Assembly: GCA_020055645.1 (NCBI GenBank)
Contig: CM034546.1
Coordinates: forward strand, 87,420,001-87,484,000
Reading direction: 5' to 3'
DNA: 64,000 nt
Origin: Tomocerus qinae
Taxonomy: Eukaryota > Arthropoda > Collembola > Entomobryomorpha > Tomoceridae
Positions 1 to 11,026 of the stretch are shown in pieces. Numbering within the stretch: the stretch's first letter is position 1; every line of letters begins with the position of its first letter. Under the pieces are notes generated by a model that was given only the letters and a program-made list of their open reading frames with translations, was not told where the DNA came from and searched no databases. Made by a program: the position numbers and the translations under genes.

Positions 1-230
1 TTACCTGATTTTCTTGTGTGGCACATTTTTGGAATCCTGAATATATTGTCAACCACCCCATTGTACAAAATATACGATATGTTTACTCAGTAATATATCT
101 TATTGCGATTATAATTTTGTAAACGACAAAATCTGCTAGAAAATTTAAATATCGTATATTTTGTACAATGGGGTGGTTGACAATATATTCAGGATTCCAA
201 AAATGTACCACACAAGAAAATCGGGTAAGA
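1..230. repeat. Foldback inverted repeat at window edge
   Basis: The first 81 bases are the near-perfect reverse complement of 150-230, with a loop of about 70 bases. The arms differ at only a few positions. The left end runs off the window, so any target duplication cannot be seen. This is probably a small hairpin MITE; it holds no coding sequence. The following stretch, 231-529, shows nothing recognisable. Confidence 0.8.
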
Positions 231-540
231 ACTTTAGACAGAATTCCAAGAGTTGTAAAACAATTTTTACATGTATTTTGATAGTCATCAGAGCTTTCCA
301 AATTTAAAGGTACTGGGCCCTTAATTGAAAAAAAGAGACAAAAAATGTCGTGTAAAAAGTGAAGTATTTCAGACAATATTCCATACTTAGTTCTAATTTT
401 AGAGTTTCCTCCAAATATCTAGAACACATTTTTGTCTCTTTCTTTTTTCAATTAAACTATTGGTTGGGAAATTCAGAAATAATATGATAATTCAATGAAA
501 ATGGACCAATTATAAATTTTCCCGCACATGAAATAATGGG

Positions 541-906
541 TTGGAATGCAGCAAACGGTGCGTGAAAGTTAGAGTCCGAAGGCACCTCTATATCTCGGAA
601 TATTTAGACATGACCCCCCAATGTTTCATCGGATCTTTATTGGAAATGACCTGAAGGTCACGTTTACACCCTCCTTACCCCTGACGGGGGTATGGGGAAA
701 ATGACATTCCACCGGTTTTGGACCTCTAATCGGTCATTATGTTTATTTAATTTAGGTTAGGTTAGGGGATGGGGGTTGGAAACGTGACCTCTAGGTCATA
801 TCCGATAAATATCCGATGAAACATTGGGGGGTCATGTCTAAATATTCCGAGATATAGAGGTGGCTTCGGACTCTAACTTTCACGCACCGTTTGCTGCACT
901 CTGACC
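541..906. mobile_element. MULE-like MITE, long TIRs, 11-bp target duplication
   Basis: Two inverted arms of about 120 bp (starting near TGCAGCAAACGGTGCGTG) face each other around a short centre containing TTAGGTTAGG. The 11-bp sequence GAAATAATGGG lies directly outside both ends (530-540 and 907-917), which reads as a target duplication. Long TIRs with a 9-11 bp duplication are typical of Mutator-like elements, so the family assignment is inferred. A related copy lies at 12447-12714. No coding capacity. Confidence 0.75.
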
Positions 907-917
907 GAAATAATGGG

Positions 918-2519
918 ATCCCTGATGAGAGTACTCAGCACTGAGAGCTGGAAAAATTTGCACACAGAATGCATGCACTACTCCTGTTATGAAATATTTC
1001 GCGCCTTGTTGTAAGTCGTAGAAGACTTAACTGACCGCACAGTACACAGAATGGCAACATACAAACGGAATTGGTCACCGCGCATGTCAAACTTTTACCG
1101 TTTATCGCTTACTTCTAATACAGTGGCACGGAAATCTCTTGATACATACATACAACCTACACGAATACCGACACAGATCACATACGGAAATATCTACGCG
1201 CATGTCCCACTTAACACTTATAAGAAGAGATACAATCTTCCATTACAAATTTGCCTCGTTTGTCTGACGAAAACATGAGTAACTGGGACCCTTTGACAAG
1301 TACTCTTAAAACATTGGTGTGTTTACAATAACTCAAGTTTAGCTACTTATACTAAAACTAGGCTCCCAGTAAAATTTGGCAAATTTAGAAAGGTAGGATT
1401 CCATTAGTAACTGTAACCATTAGCAGAATTCATAAATCATTTCAAAAATTCCACCACTTGTCAGCTTGTCACATAACAGAACACTTTTCACACAGATGAG
1501 ATTACAGGCAATTAGGGTGACCTATTTGGTAACTCATTTCGGTGGAAGAGGACGTGGGCATGCGCATTTTGTTATTTTGCCTTTAAGGAAAGTGCATATT
1601 TTACGTGCGCGGTTGATGGGAGGAGGAGGTACCTAAAAGTGTTACAGTCAGCATTTACGTTAATACAGATGTGGTTATAATAATATTAGAATTGATTCAG
1701 TATTTGTAATCACTACTACATATAATCGTGTTGTTCGAGTTGCGCGGAGAAATTCGATATGTCAGTATGTATGTCAGTATGAATGTATCATATCGTGTCC
1801 GTATTACAAAAGTTTCTTTCCCGTTTGCATCAAAGCAAAACGCTGAACTTACTATTACTTGAACTTATTATGCACGGTAACGGTAACTAAGTAGGTATTT
1901 CATAACGGTGTATCGTATAGTGTACGCGTTCTGTGTGCAGTTCCTTTCTCGCTTTCATCACAAATAAACTGTGTTACACACAGGTGTAGGCAATAAGAGG
2001 TTCAAAAAAGGTCAAAGGTTAAAAAAGACGGTAAAATTTTATGTTAAACATCGTGGGGCCCCAGGCGGCTGCTTATTTGGCCCCCACAGACCGGCCCTGA
2101 AGTGTATTTTGAATGCATTCGGTAACATGAAAAGTGAATAGGAGTCAAAAGAAGTGGTTATAATGTACAGATTGAAAGACGGGGATTAAGGTATTTGTCA
2201 TATAGTATTTAAAAAGTTGTTTAAGGAGCTTTTTTCTGAAGAACTATTACACGACTTTATACGATGTACAAAACCGAATTTTGAAAACAGGCGCTGTTGA
2301 ACTAAAAGACCCGAAGGAAATCTAGCCGCATTCCACCTCACTGAGTGAGTGACGAAAACGACGGCAGTGCAGTAGTAATATTTCAAAGTTGACCTAGATG
2401 TTCCACTTTTCTACACCTCTCGTGTTTCCCCATAATGCAGAACTAGATTTCAGTTCATTAGTTTCCCCACTGCCCACATCAATCCCTTTGTCGGTAGATA
2501 GTAGACAGGGACAATGGGA

Positions 2520-2557
<38 letters not shown>

Positions 2558-2885
2558 TATCCATAAGAGAGTCATAGTTACTCCCGCCGTAAATTTGGGT
2601 TTGGTGACTTTCTTACGGTAAATAAATAAGTAAGCAGCTGAGTTTCACACGATTCACTAAAACAGTTTTACGATGACCGTTAAATTGTACGGCTGGTAAT
2701 ACTTGAAATGTAAATATGAAATAATTTTTCAATGACTACCGAATTAGAATGTGATGATACACGGCCACCAAATATCGCAAATCTGAGTTCCGTAATGTCA
2801 ATGTAGCAACATTGCAAAATGATGGAAATGCTGCCCTACACAGTATTTTGTCAGGTGCTGCATAGTTGATGTTTTTATCTTGGAA
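918..2885. other. Non-coding stretch, no recognisable gene
   Basis: Only short unsupported ORFs occur here (for example 1051-1278), without codon structure or motifs. A GC-rich patch at 2055-2097 ends in CCGGCCCTG, like the terminus of the hAT-type elements elsewhere in the window, but no matching start was found upstream. Confidence 0.5.
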
Positions 2886-2889
2886 AACG

Positions 2890-3324
2890 TAGCAACGGCA
2901 TCCTTCTGCTTTCCCGGTGTGCGCACTAGGGGATCCAGTCTTGATCTATTTTATGAGCTATTGCATCCCTCTGCTTTTCTGGTGTACGTATTACTGGATC
3001 CAGTCTTGCATTTTTATGAGCTATTGCATCCCTCGCTTTTCTGGTGAACGGATTGCTGAATCTAGTCTTACTGTTTGATGAGCCATTGCATCCCATTGCT
3101 TTTCTTGTGTTCGCATTACTGGATCATCTTTATAAGTCGTCATACATCTAACATTATTTTTTCGGTGATAATCACGCAGATCTATAGCCTTTCGTTTTGA
3201 TACGTCTTCCCCAGTAATTGAGACTTTAAATAATCACTATCCTTTTTCTGTTTTCGCATTTGTTTCTTTCTCTCTCGGTCTTCTTGCAGGTTTTCTTGTA
3301 CTCTTTCTTTTTTAATTTGGGCAT
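2890..3324 (-). pseudogene. Decayed 21-residue-repeat protein gene, 5' part
   Basis: Read on the minus strand, a start at 3324 gives MPKLKKK followed, after one frame change, by a very basic helical segment (RVQENLQEDRERKKQMRK). Further downstream are degenerate repeats around DPVIRTPEKQRDAIAHK. The repeat spacing is 63 bp, that is 21 residues. The start resembles MPRLRKK at 38608, and the period equals that of the arrays at 4202-4800 and 38608-39312. Several frameshifts and stops make it non-functional. The function is unknown; similar charged repeat proteins are often transposon-associated in arthropods, which is inference here. Confidence 0.55.
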
Positions 3325-3330
3325 GATCTG

Positions 3331-4200
3331 CATTCAAAAGTAAAATTTAATTTTGTAATTCAAGGTGAGTCAAGGTAGAATATGATGATGAGTAATGGAA
3401 TAACAACTGAAGTAAAATAAACTGTTGTAACAGGTGTCAGGAATAAGAAATTATTTAAAGGTCAATGGTCACTATGTAGTGTAACAAGAATAGTATATGG
3501 GGAAGGTGCGGACTTAGTGTATTATAATATTAGACGGAGTTATTATGACGTCAGAGTATTCATCAATTCCATTTCTATAATATCTATTTAGCGCCATATA
3601 TTTGACAACTGCTTAGTGCTTATAAAGTGACATAATATTTTGAGTAGTAAGTGAGTGAACAAGCGGGGGAGTCGCAAAATGATGAAAAGTAAAATAAGAC
3701 AAGCTTCAGTGATGTAAGCAATTCATTTCCGTAAAATACATTCATATTGCGACACTGATTTCCCGTTGATTTTATTCCTTACTTCCTCTGCTGATCATAC
3801 AGTTGCTCACTGATTGATTGTTAACTACCGAGACAACCGAAAACATTTTTGACTTTAACCTAAAATAAACGATACGTCAAATCAGTCAAATCGTAAACAG
3901 TAAAGTCTAATGCGTTATAGTCAATCAAAGTCTAGAAATAACTCTTTGTCTTACTGTATCTCTACCGATACTGCATAAACGATGTTCTTCCTGAGAAATG
4001 TACAAGAATTTTTTTACATCTACTTCTAAAAGTTTCGTTTTCAAATTCTCTGCGGTAGTAGTAGATTGCAAATACTCATAATTAGAACGATTTTTGTTCT
4101 GCTTCTTTTTCGTTTGTGTTCACTACCCCGCTCCTTGTATTTCTAAGCGAAGCCGTGGAATTTTTAGCATTACCCGTTTTGTTTTAGCGTCTCTCTAATT
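3331..4200. other. Non-coding stretch between two repeat-protein relics
   Basis: No open frame, inverted repeat or recognisable element was seen. It could be intron or spacer of the minus-strand repeat-protein relic that lies on both sides, or unrelated filler. Confidence 0.4.
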
Positions 4201-4201
4201 G

Positions 4202-4800
4202 TCAGTAGTCCGTATTTCTGGATTCAGTCTTGGTTTTTGGTAGGCTCTTTTTCGGGTGCGTACTGCTGGATTTAGTCTCTCCTTTGGGTGGGCAATTGCA
4301 TCCTTTGGCTTTGGCAGAGTACGTATTGCTGGATGTAGTTTCGCTTTTCGGTGAGCATTTACATCTTTTACTTTCTGGTATACGAATTACCGGAACCTTT
4401 CTCCTAATAAATTCAGCGATAACAGTTCGATGAAAATCGCGTCGATCGTTGTCTTCCATCACCCTTCGGTTTTATTCGCCGTCAGATTTTTGATGTGATA
4501 CAAGGCGATCAATATGCTTTTCGGTTTGATTTGGCGTCTAATTTTTGATGCGCTGCACGATGACCAATGTTCTCCATTACTTTTCGTTTCAATTCGGCGT
4601 CTGATTTTCGATGCGTTGCACGGCGGTCAACATCCTCCATTGCCTTTCGTTTTGATTCAGCGGCTGATTTTCGATGCGTTGCTCGGCGGTCAACATCATT
4701 CATTGCCTTTCGTTTTGATTCAGCGTCTGATTTTCGATGTTTTTCATTTTAATTTATCGTCTGATTTTTGATGCCTTTCGTTTTGATTCAGCGTCTGAAT
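4202..4800 (-). pseudogene. 21-residue-repeat protein relic, 63-bp tandem array
   Basis: On the minus strand the segment 4509-4800 consists of 63-bp tandem units encoding a charged 21-residue repeat with the core DRRATHRKSAAESKRKAME. A diverged copy of the repeat (MEDNDRRDFHRT) continues in the ORF at 4202-4462, followed by a Cys/Ser/Lys-rich tail with two CxCPPK-like motifs. The unit length is a multiple of three, so other frames are also open. The array is broken between 4462 and 4509. It matches the loci at 2890-3324 and 38608-39312 in period and residue pattern. Function is not recognised. Confidence 0.6.
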
Positions 4801-6180
4801 TGTTGAATTGTGAAAGTAAAACGTAAAATGTGTAAAATAATAAGAAGCAAGTACAATCGAATTGTAAATAAATTGTAATTATAAAAAATTATGTAGTTGT
4901 AAAGTATATAGGTACCTATGTGCTGTTTTAGTAGAGCGAGGCAGTCGAATCATTTGAAATCACAGTACGTTGTCTGTTGAAAAGCGATTACAGGTGAATT
5001 AGCGTAAAATATGAAGTAATCAAAATCACAGTATGGTAATTATTGAAATATATTTACATTTGAATTGTAAAACGGAGTAGAGTAAAGAAACCGAAGTAAA
5101 ATATGTAAGTACTCAAAATCACAGTAGAGCAGTAGAATCAAAAAGGAACAGGCGTGACGATAATGAAAGTAAGTAAAGTAAATACGAGTCAATATGTGAA
5201 TACAAATTGAATATGAACCTTTAAAGTATCTTTGACGTGCGATTTCACAATTATTGAGATAACTGTTAAATTTTGAAGGTAAATGTAATGATGAAATCAA
5301 CGTAAAATAGTTGCGAAATGTAAAATACGCTAAAATTAAAGTACGAATTGTAAAACGACGCTTGACAGGGAAGTAAAGCAGAATACAAAGTGGATATACG
5401 AAAATTTTAGTCAACGTGGAAAGAGATGAACAAGTAAAACACGTGGCGTGTCTGTGGGAAACTTGAATGTTGCATTATATTGTACCACTGGAATGGAATG
5501 TAATGGTAATGGAAATTAAGTTACTCCCCATGACAAGGGGGTGTGACCGATTTGACCCATTAACGAACTTGAACCCATAATTGACCTCTTGGTTTATTGA
5601 ACCCATAATCCGAAGACAGAATTCAAAAATTTTACTTCCGTCAAAAGTTATCATCTAATCTATTAATGCATGGAGAAATGAGTAGATAGATACACAGACA
5701 GACAGAAACGTCCCTTACATAAATAAGAGAAGAATCTCTTATTAATAATTGACGAATTTTACCGCTGAGTAAAACTGTTAACGTCAACGGGAGGAACGAA
5801 ATGTAAAATATGAGAAAAGTAAAATAAAATAAGGGATATTGCTTACGTGTAAAACGAATTCGTCATAAATGGTAGCTCGTGATTACTTCAACGGTTTAGT
5901 TTAGTCAAAATAAAGTACCTAAAGGAATGTACCTTCGATCAGTGATGAAATAACAAACAGAGAGGAGAGAACTGTTGAAATGTGGAAGTAAAATGTAATG
6001 AAATCGAGGTAAAATATGTGTGAAGGAAATGTAATGTAAAAATCGCAGAGAGGAAAGTACCTTTGACGTGTGATACGTGTAACAAACGAAATAGAACAAA
6101 TAATTTTACAATGATTGAGATAACTTTTAAATTGTGAAGGTAAATGTAATGACGAAATCAACGTTAAATAGGTGGAATGA
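4801..6180. repeat. Degenerate internally repeated AT-rich DNA
   Basis: Motifs such as GTAAAATATG and GGTAAATGTAATGA recur irregularly, and a block of about 110 bp at 5225-5330 reappears in diverged form at 6060-6190. The minus-strand ORFs here are composition artefacts. A copy of the CTGTC-type dispersed repeat sits at 5510-5720. Confidence 0.5.
5510..5720 (-). repeat. CTGTC-type dispersed repeat, minus-strand copy
   Basis: On the minus strand this reads as a CTGTCTGTCTGT start, a GATAACTTTTGACGG motif, then GTTCGTTAATGGGTCAAATCGG and a short palindrome in CACACCCCCTTGTCATGGGG, given here in pieces. The same ordered motifs occur at 13190-13330, 28090-28235, 37290-37770 and 47950-48420. No coding capacity. 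Confidence 0.55.
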
Positions 6181-6660
6181 AATGTAAAACAACATAAATA
6201 TATTAATAAATAAATATATTTATATATATTATTATATATTAATTATTATAATAATAATAAATATATAAATTAATATAATAAATATTAATATTAATAATAA
6301 TTATATTATATTATTATTATATAATATAATTATATAATATTAATAATTATGATAATAATATTTTAATATATTAATATCTAATATCATAAATATATCTAAT
6401 ATTTTTATATATTTTTATTATATTATATTATTATATTATTATAATAATATTATAACTATACTATTATTTATAAATAATATTATATATAAAAAATTACGAG
6501 GTTTAATTATATCTTGTATTTATATAAGTTAAAATTTACTAATTATATTAAATTTATCACATTAAAATAAATTAAATGTTTTTATATTATTATATTTTTT
6601 ATAATTAATAACATTAATTAATAACTATTGTGTTTTTGTTCTTTAATATGGTTTTTTTCT
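6181..6660. repeat. AT-rich low-complexity block
   Basis: Almost pure A/T made of ATA, TTA and AAT runs, about 480 bp long, with no internal unit that stays in register. It is followed directly by a 60-bp motif shared with 10936-10993. Confidence 0.85.
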
Positions 6661-6670
6661 TTTCATTTTT

Positions 6671-6729
6671 TTGAAATTTCAAGCACCCTGTTATTAACCC
6701 CGCCCGTAGGACGGGTAACCTTACTCGTA
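6671..6729. repeat. 60-bp dispersed motif with CCCGTCC hairpin, copy 1
   Basis: The segment beginning TTGAAATTTCAAGCACCCTG and ending GGTAACCTTACTCG is nearly identical to 10936-10993. It contains a small palindrome around GTCC-GGAC. Both copies lie within a few hundred bases of the hairpin element at 6749-6846 or 10319-10412, so they may be ends or modules of one larger repeat family. Confidence 0.6.
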
Positions 6730-6748
6730 TGAATAAAATCTTTCCGTA

Positions 6749-6846
6749 GTGTGTTTTAGTGTGTATTTCCATTATCATTTGAGAGCCTGGATTTGGCTCA
6801 GTGGCGTTGGAATGTTACAAACAAATCCAGGCTCTCAACACACACA
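6749..6846. repeat. Hairpin element with tRNA A-box-like core, copy 1
   Basis: GAGAGCCTGGATTT and AAATCCAGGCTCTC form a 14-bp stem around TGGCTCAGTGG, which fits the tRNA A-box pattern (TRGYNNARNGG). No B-box was found, so it is not a tRNA gene. A second copy lies at 10319-10412. It may be a tRNA-derived fragment or a simple foldback. Confidence 0.55.
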
Positions 6847-6973
6847 AGTCACACAGTTCTCCGCTCTTAGCTTATTCCAATTCCACTTCTTTGCTCAAGA
6901 AGTAGCAAAGAAGTGGCATCAAACGGATTTTGAGCGAACAATTTCAAACTGGCGGAGCCAAGTTTTGAAATGA

Positions 6974-8165
6974 AGCGAGATCGTATTCGATCTCCGTCTC
7001 TGCTCCTTCTGCTGTCCGAGTTCTTTATGTAATCTGTGATCTGCTATCTATCAGTTATCCGTTGCCCGTCTGCTGTCAGTGTCAATTGATCTTCGTCTCT
7101 GCTCTTAATGCTTGCTGTCCACGGTCAACTGATCTCCGTCTCTGCTCATACTGCTCTCCGAGTTTATCCTGTATACTACTGTCAATCAGTTATCCGTAGT
7201 CATCTGCTGTCTACTTTCAATTCAGAAAATAAATAAATGCATAAGTAAAATTTAATCTGCTTTCTGAGATTTGCTGCATTGAAGAGGTGGTTGTTGCGCT
7301 TTTCGGTATGTAGACATTATTCAGCCAAAGCTAAAGGAGCCACCCACTTTGCATGTAACTAATACAAAGTTTACTTACGAAAAATTAATAGCAGTAGGAG
7401 CCTGAGTAATTTAGATATTCTGTTATCAAGACTTACTGTATTCTAATCTTTTTCAGCGAGATCGTATTTGATCTCCGTCTTTGATCCTTCTGCTGTCCGA
7501 GTTCTTCATGTAATCTGTGATCTGCTATCTATCAGTTATCCGTTGCCCGTCTGCTGTCAGTGTCAATTGATCTTCGTCTCTGCTCTTACTGCTTGCTGTC
7601 CACCGTCAACTGATCTCCGTCTCTGCTCATACTGCTGTCCGAGTTTATCCTGTTATCTGCTGTCAATCAGTTATCCGTAGTCATCAGCTGTCTACTTTCA
7701 ATTCAGAAAATAAATAAATACGTAAGTAAAATTTATTAACAATTTGTCCGATGTAACTATAACGAAATTTAAATATGAAATATTATGAACTCTAATTCTT
7801 TAACCGCTGCAAAGAGTAGAATGACCATTTCGAGGCTGAATTTAAAATATTTTACTTAAGGGAATCTGACTTATGCTAACTTTTGTGATATCTCTTGGTT
7901 CATTATTGTCGTCTTTGGTAGAATGTATTGTATCATGTCTTTTGCTAGAACTTGATAGGGAATCTGCTTTCTGAGATTTGCTGCATTGAAGAGGTCGTTG
8001 TTGCGCTTTTCGGTATGTAGACATTATTCAGCCAAAGCTAAAGGAGCCACTCACTTTGCATATAACTAATACAAAGTTTACTTACGAAAAATTACGAAAA
8101 GCAGTAGGAGTCTGAGTAATTAAGATATTCTGTTATCAACACTTCCTGTATTCTATTCATTTTCA
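6974..8165. repeat. Segmental duplications (two interleaved modules)
   Basis: A module of about 230 bp (GAGATCGTATTCGATCTCCG onward) at 6978-7225 recurs at 7459-7705. A second module of about 200 bp starting CTGCTTTCTGAGATTTGCTG at 7258-7455 recurs at 7967-8163. The order A-B-A-x-B suggests unequal exchange or tandem duplication of a unit of about 480 bp followed by insertion. The short ORFs at 7468-7680 and 7842-8024 lie in this duplicated DNA and are not supported as genes. Confidence 0.7.
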
Positions 8166-8841
8166 TAATAAGAAAATCAAGAGGCTGAATAAAATTCTTT
8201 GAAAATCGCCTTAGATACGTGGTACCAAGGAGCATGGAGGTTGTCATGGTATAGTAGCGCTTTGTCAGGAGAGTCGAGTAGGGAATTTTACCATAAACGA
8301 ATTTGAGATTTATAAGGGACGTATTTTGGAAAACGTCCCCTACCCCTGTCTTTATCAATCTGCTATAAACATTGCTGTTCCACTTGCTATCCTCTAATAA
8401 TTTAATACGTTTCCAACAGCATAGCAACCAGATATTCACACAAAATTAGGGACAAAATGTCCCTTATAGATCTTCAAAATCCTTTACGGGCAATTCGTTA
8501 CTTGGCTCTCCTTATTAACCGTCCAAGCTCCTTGCGTGGTACTTTAATTTAAAATTTTTCTCCTTAGAATAAATTAAACACAAAACTGTATACCTTACAG
8601 TTCATAGTGATAATCACTATAGAAGAACAAGAAACCTAGAATACAGAAGGAAATGCAAATAATCATATTTTGTTGCTATTGGAAAGTGACGTCATCTGCA
8701 GTACTTTTTAAATGGGAGTTTCGAAATCAATTTTTCGAAATGAGAATTTCCCAATTAAAATGTACTGCAGAGTAAATATTTTTTCATTTATGAGATTTTG
8801 TATGGGGATTTGCCGCGGGCTGATAGAAGAATACTGTAATT

Positions 8842-8953
8842 AACCAATTTATTCTGAAAAGAAGGGGAGGGCAAAATGAAAAATAAGGGAAAATACCTGC
8901 TAGGGTCTTTTCTCTCCTTTTCCCCTCCTCTTCTTTTCAGAATAAATTGGCTC
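8842..8953. repeat. Foldback, CCAATTTATTCTGAAAAG arms
   Basis: CCAATTTATTCTGAAAAGAA at the left is matched by its reverse complement ending at 8953, with arms of about 29 bp and a GGGAGGG/CCCCTCC inner stem. Related ends recur at 9015, 9150 and 9187, so several members of one small family lie side by side. Confidence 0.65.
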
Positions 8954-8997
8954 ACTAAAGCATTCTTCTATAGTAGTTGTCAATATGAACTAATGTA

Positions 8998-9177
8998 GGG
9001 TATACAGTTTTGTGCCAATTCATTCTGAAGAGAAGAGGAGGGATTTTAAATTAAAATTAGCTAAGGTGGTTTTCGAAAAATTTGAATAGAATACAGGAAG
9101 TCTTGCTTATGAGCTTTTTTAATTTCAAATTCCTCCTCTTCTCTTCTCAATAAACTAGCACAAAACTGTATACCCTA
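8998..9177. repeat. Foldback flanked by GTATACAGTTTTGTG ends
   Basis: GGGTATACAGTTTTGTG at 8998 is mirrored by CACAAAACTGTATACCC at 9161-9177. Inside, GTGCCAATTCATTCTGAAGA is mirrored near 9119-9160. A lone copy of the outer motif occurs at 8580-8597. This is a small nested inverted-repeat family without coding sequence. Confidence 0.65.
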
Positions 9178-9410
9178 TAGATTTAGTGTGCCAATTTATT
9201 CTAAAAGGAGAGGAAGCGAGAATGGGGATAAAAATCCTAGAATAATGATTTTAATAGCAAATGGTAATCGATTTTAATTTCCTTTTGATTTTGATAGCCA
9301 ACAGTAATCGATTTTAATTTGATTTTGATAGCCAATATTAACCAATTTTAATTATCTTTTAATTGTGAATATTAAAGCCAATATTAACATGTTATTTTTT
9401 GTGACGGATA

Positions 9411-9994
9411 ATGACTACGAAAAGAAAACACAATTGTGGTCTATCAGCAAATGGAAGAAGTCCAACGGCAAGCTATCAAAGCCAATCATCTACACAATGT
9501 AGTTCAGCTTTAAATTCGCCACAAACTGATATGGGGAAACTACCAGTATCAAAATTTAAGCGATTTTGCTCAAAATGCCGGCTCTGCATCCACGATTTCT
9601 ACAAAGAGGGTAAATGCAAATTATGATTAGGAAAACTTGCGTTTAAATTTAGCTAAGAATTAAGGCTTCGGGAAACTAAACTGTACTTTTTATAATTTCA
9701 GAGAAATGTTCACGATGCCAGTATGTCATTGAGCATGAAATGCCAGAATTGGTGGGAAAGGATGAGGATGAATGGTCGTGGTGTGAAGGTTGTCACATCG
9801 CCCCTGTGAAATCAAATTATATGTGCTGCATGATCTGTAATACTCCAACTCTCCTTGCAGCTCATGCTGAGCATCAAAGGCAGGTAGATGATTTGCGTGA
9901 AAAGTTAACAAAAGAAGATGAAAAGCTTCGTGAAACATTGATAATGACTAAAAAAGTGGTAGTTCCTGTTGATAAGGAAGATTCTATGGAATAA
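9411..9994 (+). CDS. Small zinc-binding, coiled-coil protein of unknown function (two exons)
   Basis: Two exons, 9411-9609 and 9702-9994, join across a 92-bp phase-1 intron (GGTAAAT donor, TTTCAG acceptor) to give 163 residues. The start is the first ATG of the open frame. After a Ser/Gln-rich N-terminus of about 48 residues come four CxxC-type pairs: FCSKCRLC, KCSRCQ, WCEGCH and CCMIC, spaced like a treble-clef, PHD- or RING-type zinc fold. A charged helical segment (HAEHQRQVDDLREKL onward) and an acidic end (VDKEDSME) follow. An AATAAA signal lies about 26 bases past the stop. The frame is intact on both sides of the intron, which argues for a functional or recently functional gene. No TIRs clearly bracket it. 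I do not recognise the family; a nucleic-acid-binding or transposon-cargo protein is possible. Confidence 0.7.
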
Positions 9995-10019
9995 TTTGTC
10001 CATTGGTTTTCAATTTTTG

Positions 10020-10025
10020 AATAAA
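10020..10025 (+). terminator. Polyadenylation signal AATAAA
   Basis: AATAAA followed by a T-run, 26 bases after the stop codon of the zinc-binding gene. Confidence 0.6.
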
Positions 10026-10079
10026 ATTTTTTTTCTCGGAATTTTAAGAGTTACAGAGTATTCAGTTTAATGTTTTATT

Positions 10080-10260
10080 CCTAAAAGTTGTAGCAAAAGT
10101 GGGAGAATTCCAATTCAAATTCCTAAATGGTACAACATAATTGGGAGACGTCCAACTCAAATTTCTAAATGGTGTAGCATGAGTGGGAGACTTCCAACTC
10201 AAATTCCTAAATGGTGTAGCATGATTGGGAGACTTCCAACTCAATTTCGAAACTTAGTAA
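10080..10260 (-). repeat. 42-bp minisatellite, proximal block
   Basis: Four diverged 42-bp units. On the minus strand each encodes 14 residues of the type FRNLSWKSPTHATP with no stops. Separated from the distal block (10440-10800) by inserted DNA containing the hairpin element at 10319-10412. Confidence 0.75.
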
Positions 10261-10318
10261 ACACGGATAGAGTTAAATTCTTAACTTTAAAGGTTTCTTA
10301 TCACTCTTATAAGTTTGG

Positions 10319-10412
10319 TGCATAGTGTGTGCTTCCGTTATCATTTGAAAGCCTGGATTTGGCTCAGTAGCCTTGGAATGTTACAAAAACAATCCAGGCT
10401 CTCAACACACAA
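10319..10412. repeat. Hairpin element with tRNA A-box-like core, copy 2
   Basis: Same layout as 6749-6846: AGCCTGGATTTGGCTCAGTA with the matching AATCCAGGCTCTC arm and flanking GTGTG/CACAC. It sits in the spacer that interrupts the 42-bp array. Confidence 0.6.
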
Positions 10413-10439
10413 ACGAAATAAAATAATATTATTATACTC

Positions 10440-10800
10440 TCGGCTTGCCCAACTTATTTCTAAAAGCATAATTGGGAGACTTCCAATTAAAGTTCACTAA
10501 AGGGGTGAAAGTGGGAGACTTCCAACTCATATTCCTAAATGGTTTAGCATAAGTGGGGGACTTCCAACTCATATTCCTAAAAGGTGTAGCATAAGTGGGG
10601 GACTTCCAACTCATATTCCTAAAAGGTGTAGCATAAGTGGGGGACTTCCAACTCATATTCCTAAAAGGTGTAGCATAAGTGGGGGAGTTCCAACTCATAT
10701 TCCTAAAAGATGTAGCATAAGTGGGAAACATCAAAATCATTTCCTAAATTGTGTAGCATGGTTGGGAGACTTCTAACTCAAATTCCTAAACTTGGTAAAC
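10440..10800 (-). repeat. 42-bp minisatellite, distal block (14-residue repeat frame)
   Basis: About eight units containing AGTGGGGGACTTCCAACTCA. The minus-strand frame at 10432-10740 is open for 102 residues of FRNMSWKSPTYATP repeats. Because 42 is a multiple of three, an open frame is expected once one unit is open. The central units are nearly identical, so homogenisation is recent. No flanking gene structure supports translation. Confidence 0.75.
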
Positions 10801-10935
10801 ACATGGGTATAGAGCTAAATTCATAAAGGTTTGTTATTTAGAAATAAAAAGGGAAATTTAAAAAGTTTTTGTAAACAATAAATTTTTGAATATTTTTTAA
10901 AATACTTTTCAATGGTTTTTGATTTTTTTGGTTTG

Positions 10936-10993
10936 TTGAAATTTCAAGCACCCTGTTATTAACCCCGTCCGTTGGACGGGTAACCTTACTCGT
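10936..10993. repeat. 60-bp dispersed motif with CCCGTCC hairpin, copy 2
   Basis: Near-identical to 6671-6729, with CCCGTCCGTTGGACGGG as the palindromic core. Confidence 0.6.
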
Positions 10994-11026
10994 GTATATA
11001 TATAGAAAATTAGGCGATTCGGCTTT

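Noticed and set aside
753..764. Telomere repeat TTAGG
   Set aside because: Only two units, within MITE centres (also near 12672, 17375 and 59738); not a telomeric array.
2055..2097. hAT-type element ending CCGGCCCTG
   Set aside because: No matching CAGGGCCGG start or 8-bp duplication upstream.
6781..6840. tRNA gene
   Set aside because: An A-box-like sequence and a stem are present, but no B-box, anticodon arm or T-arm can be folded.
7842..8439. Two minus-strand ORFs that could be spliced exons
   Set aside because: They lie in segmentally duplicated DNA, the donor site is ambiguous because of a TAA just before CGTAAGTAAAC, and no motif is recognisable.
10432..10740. 102-codon minus-strand repeat ORF as a gene
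   Set aside because: Explained by a 42-bp minisatellite; no start context, intron or flanking unique exon was found.
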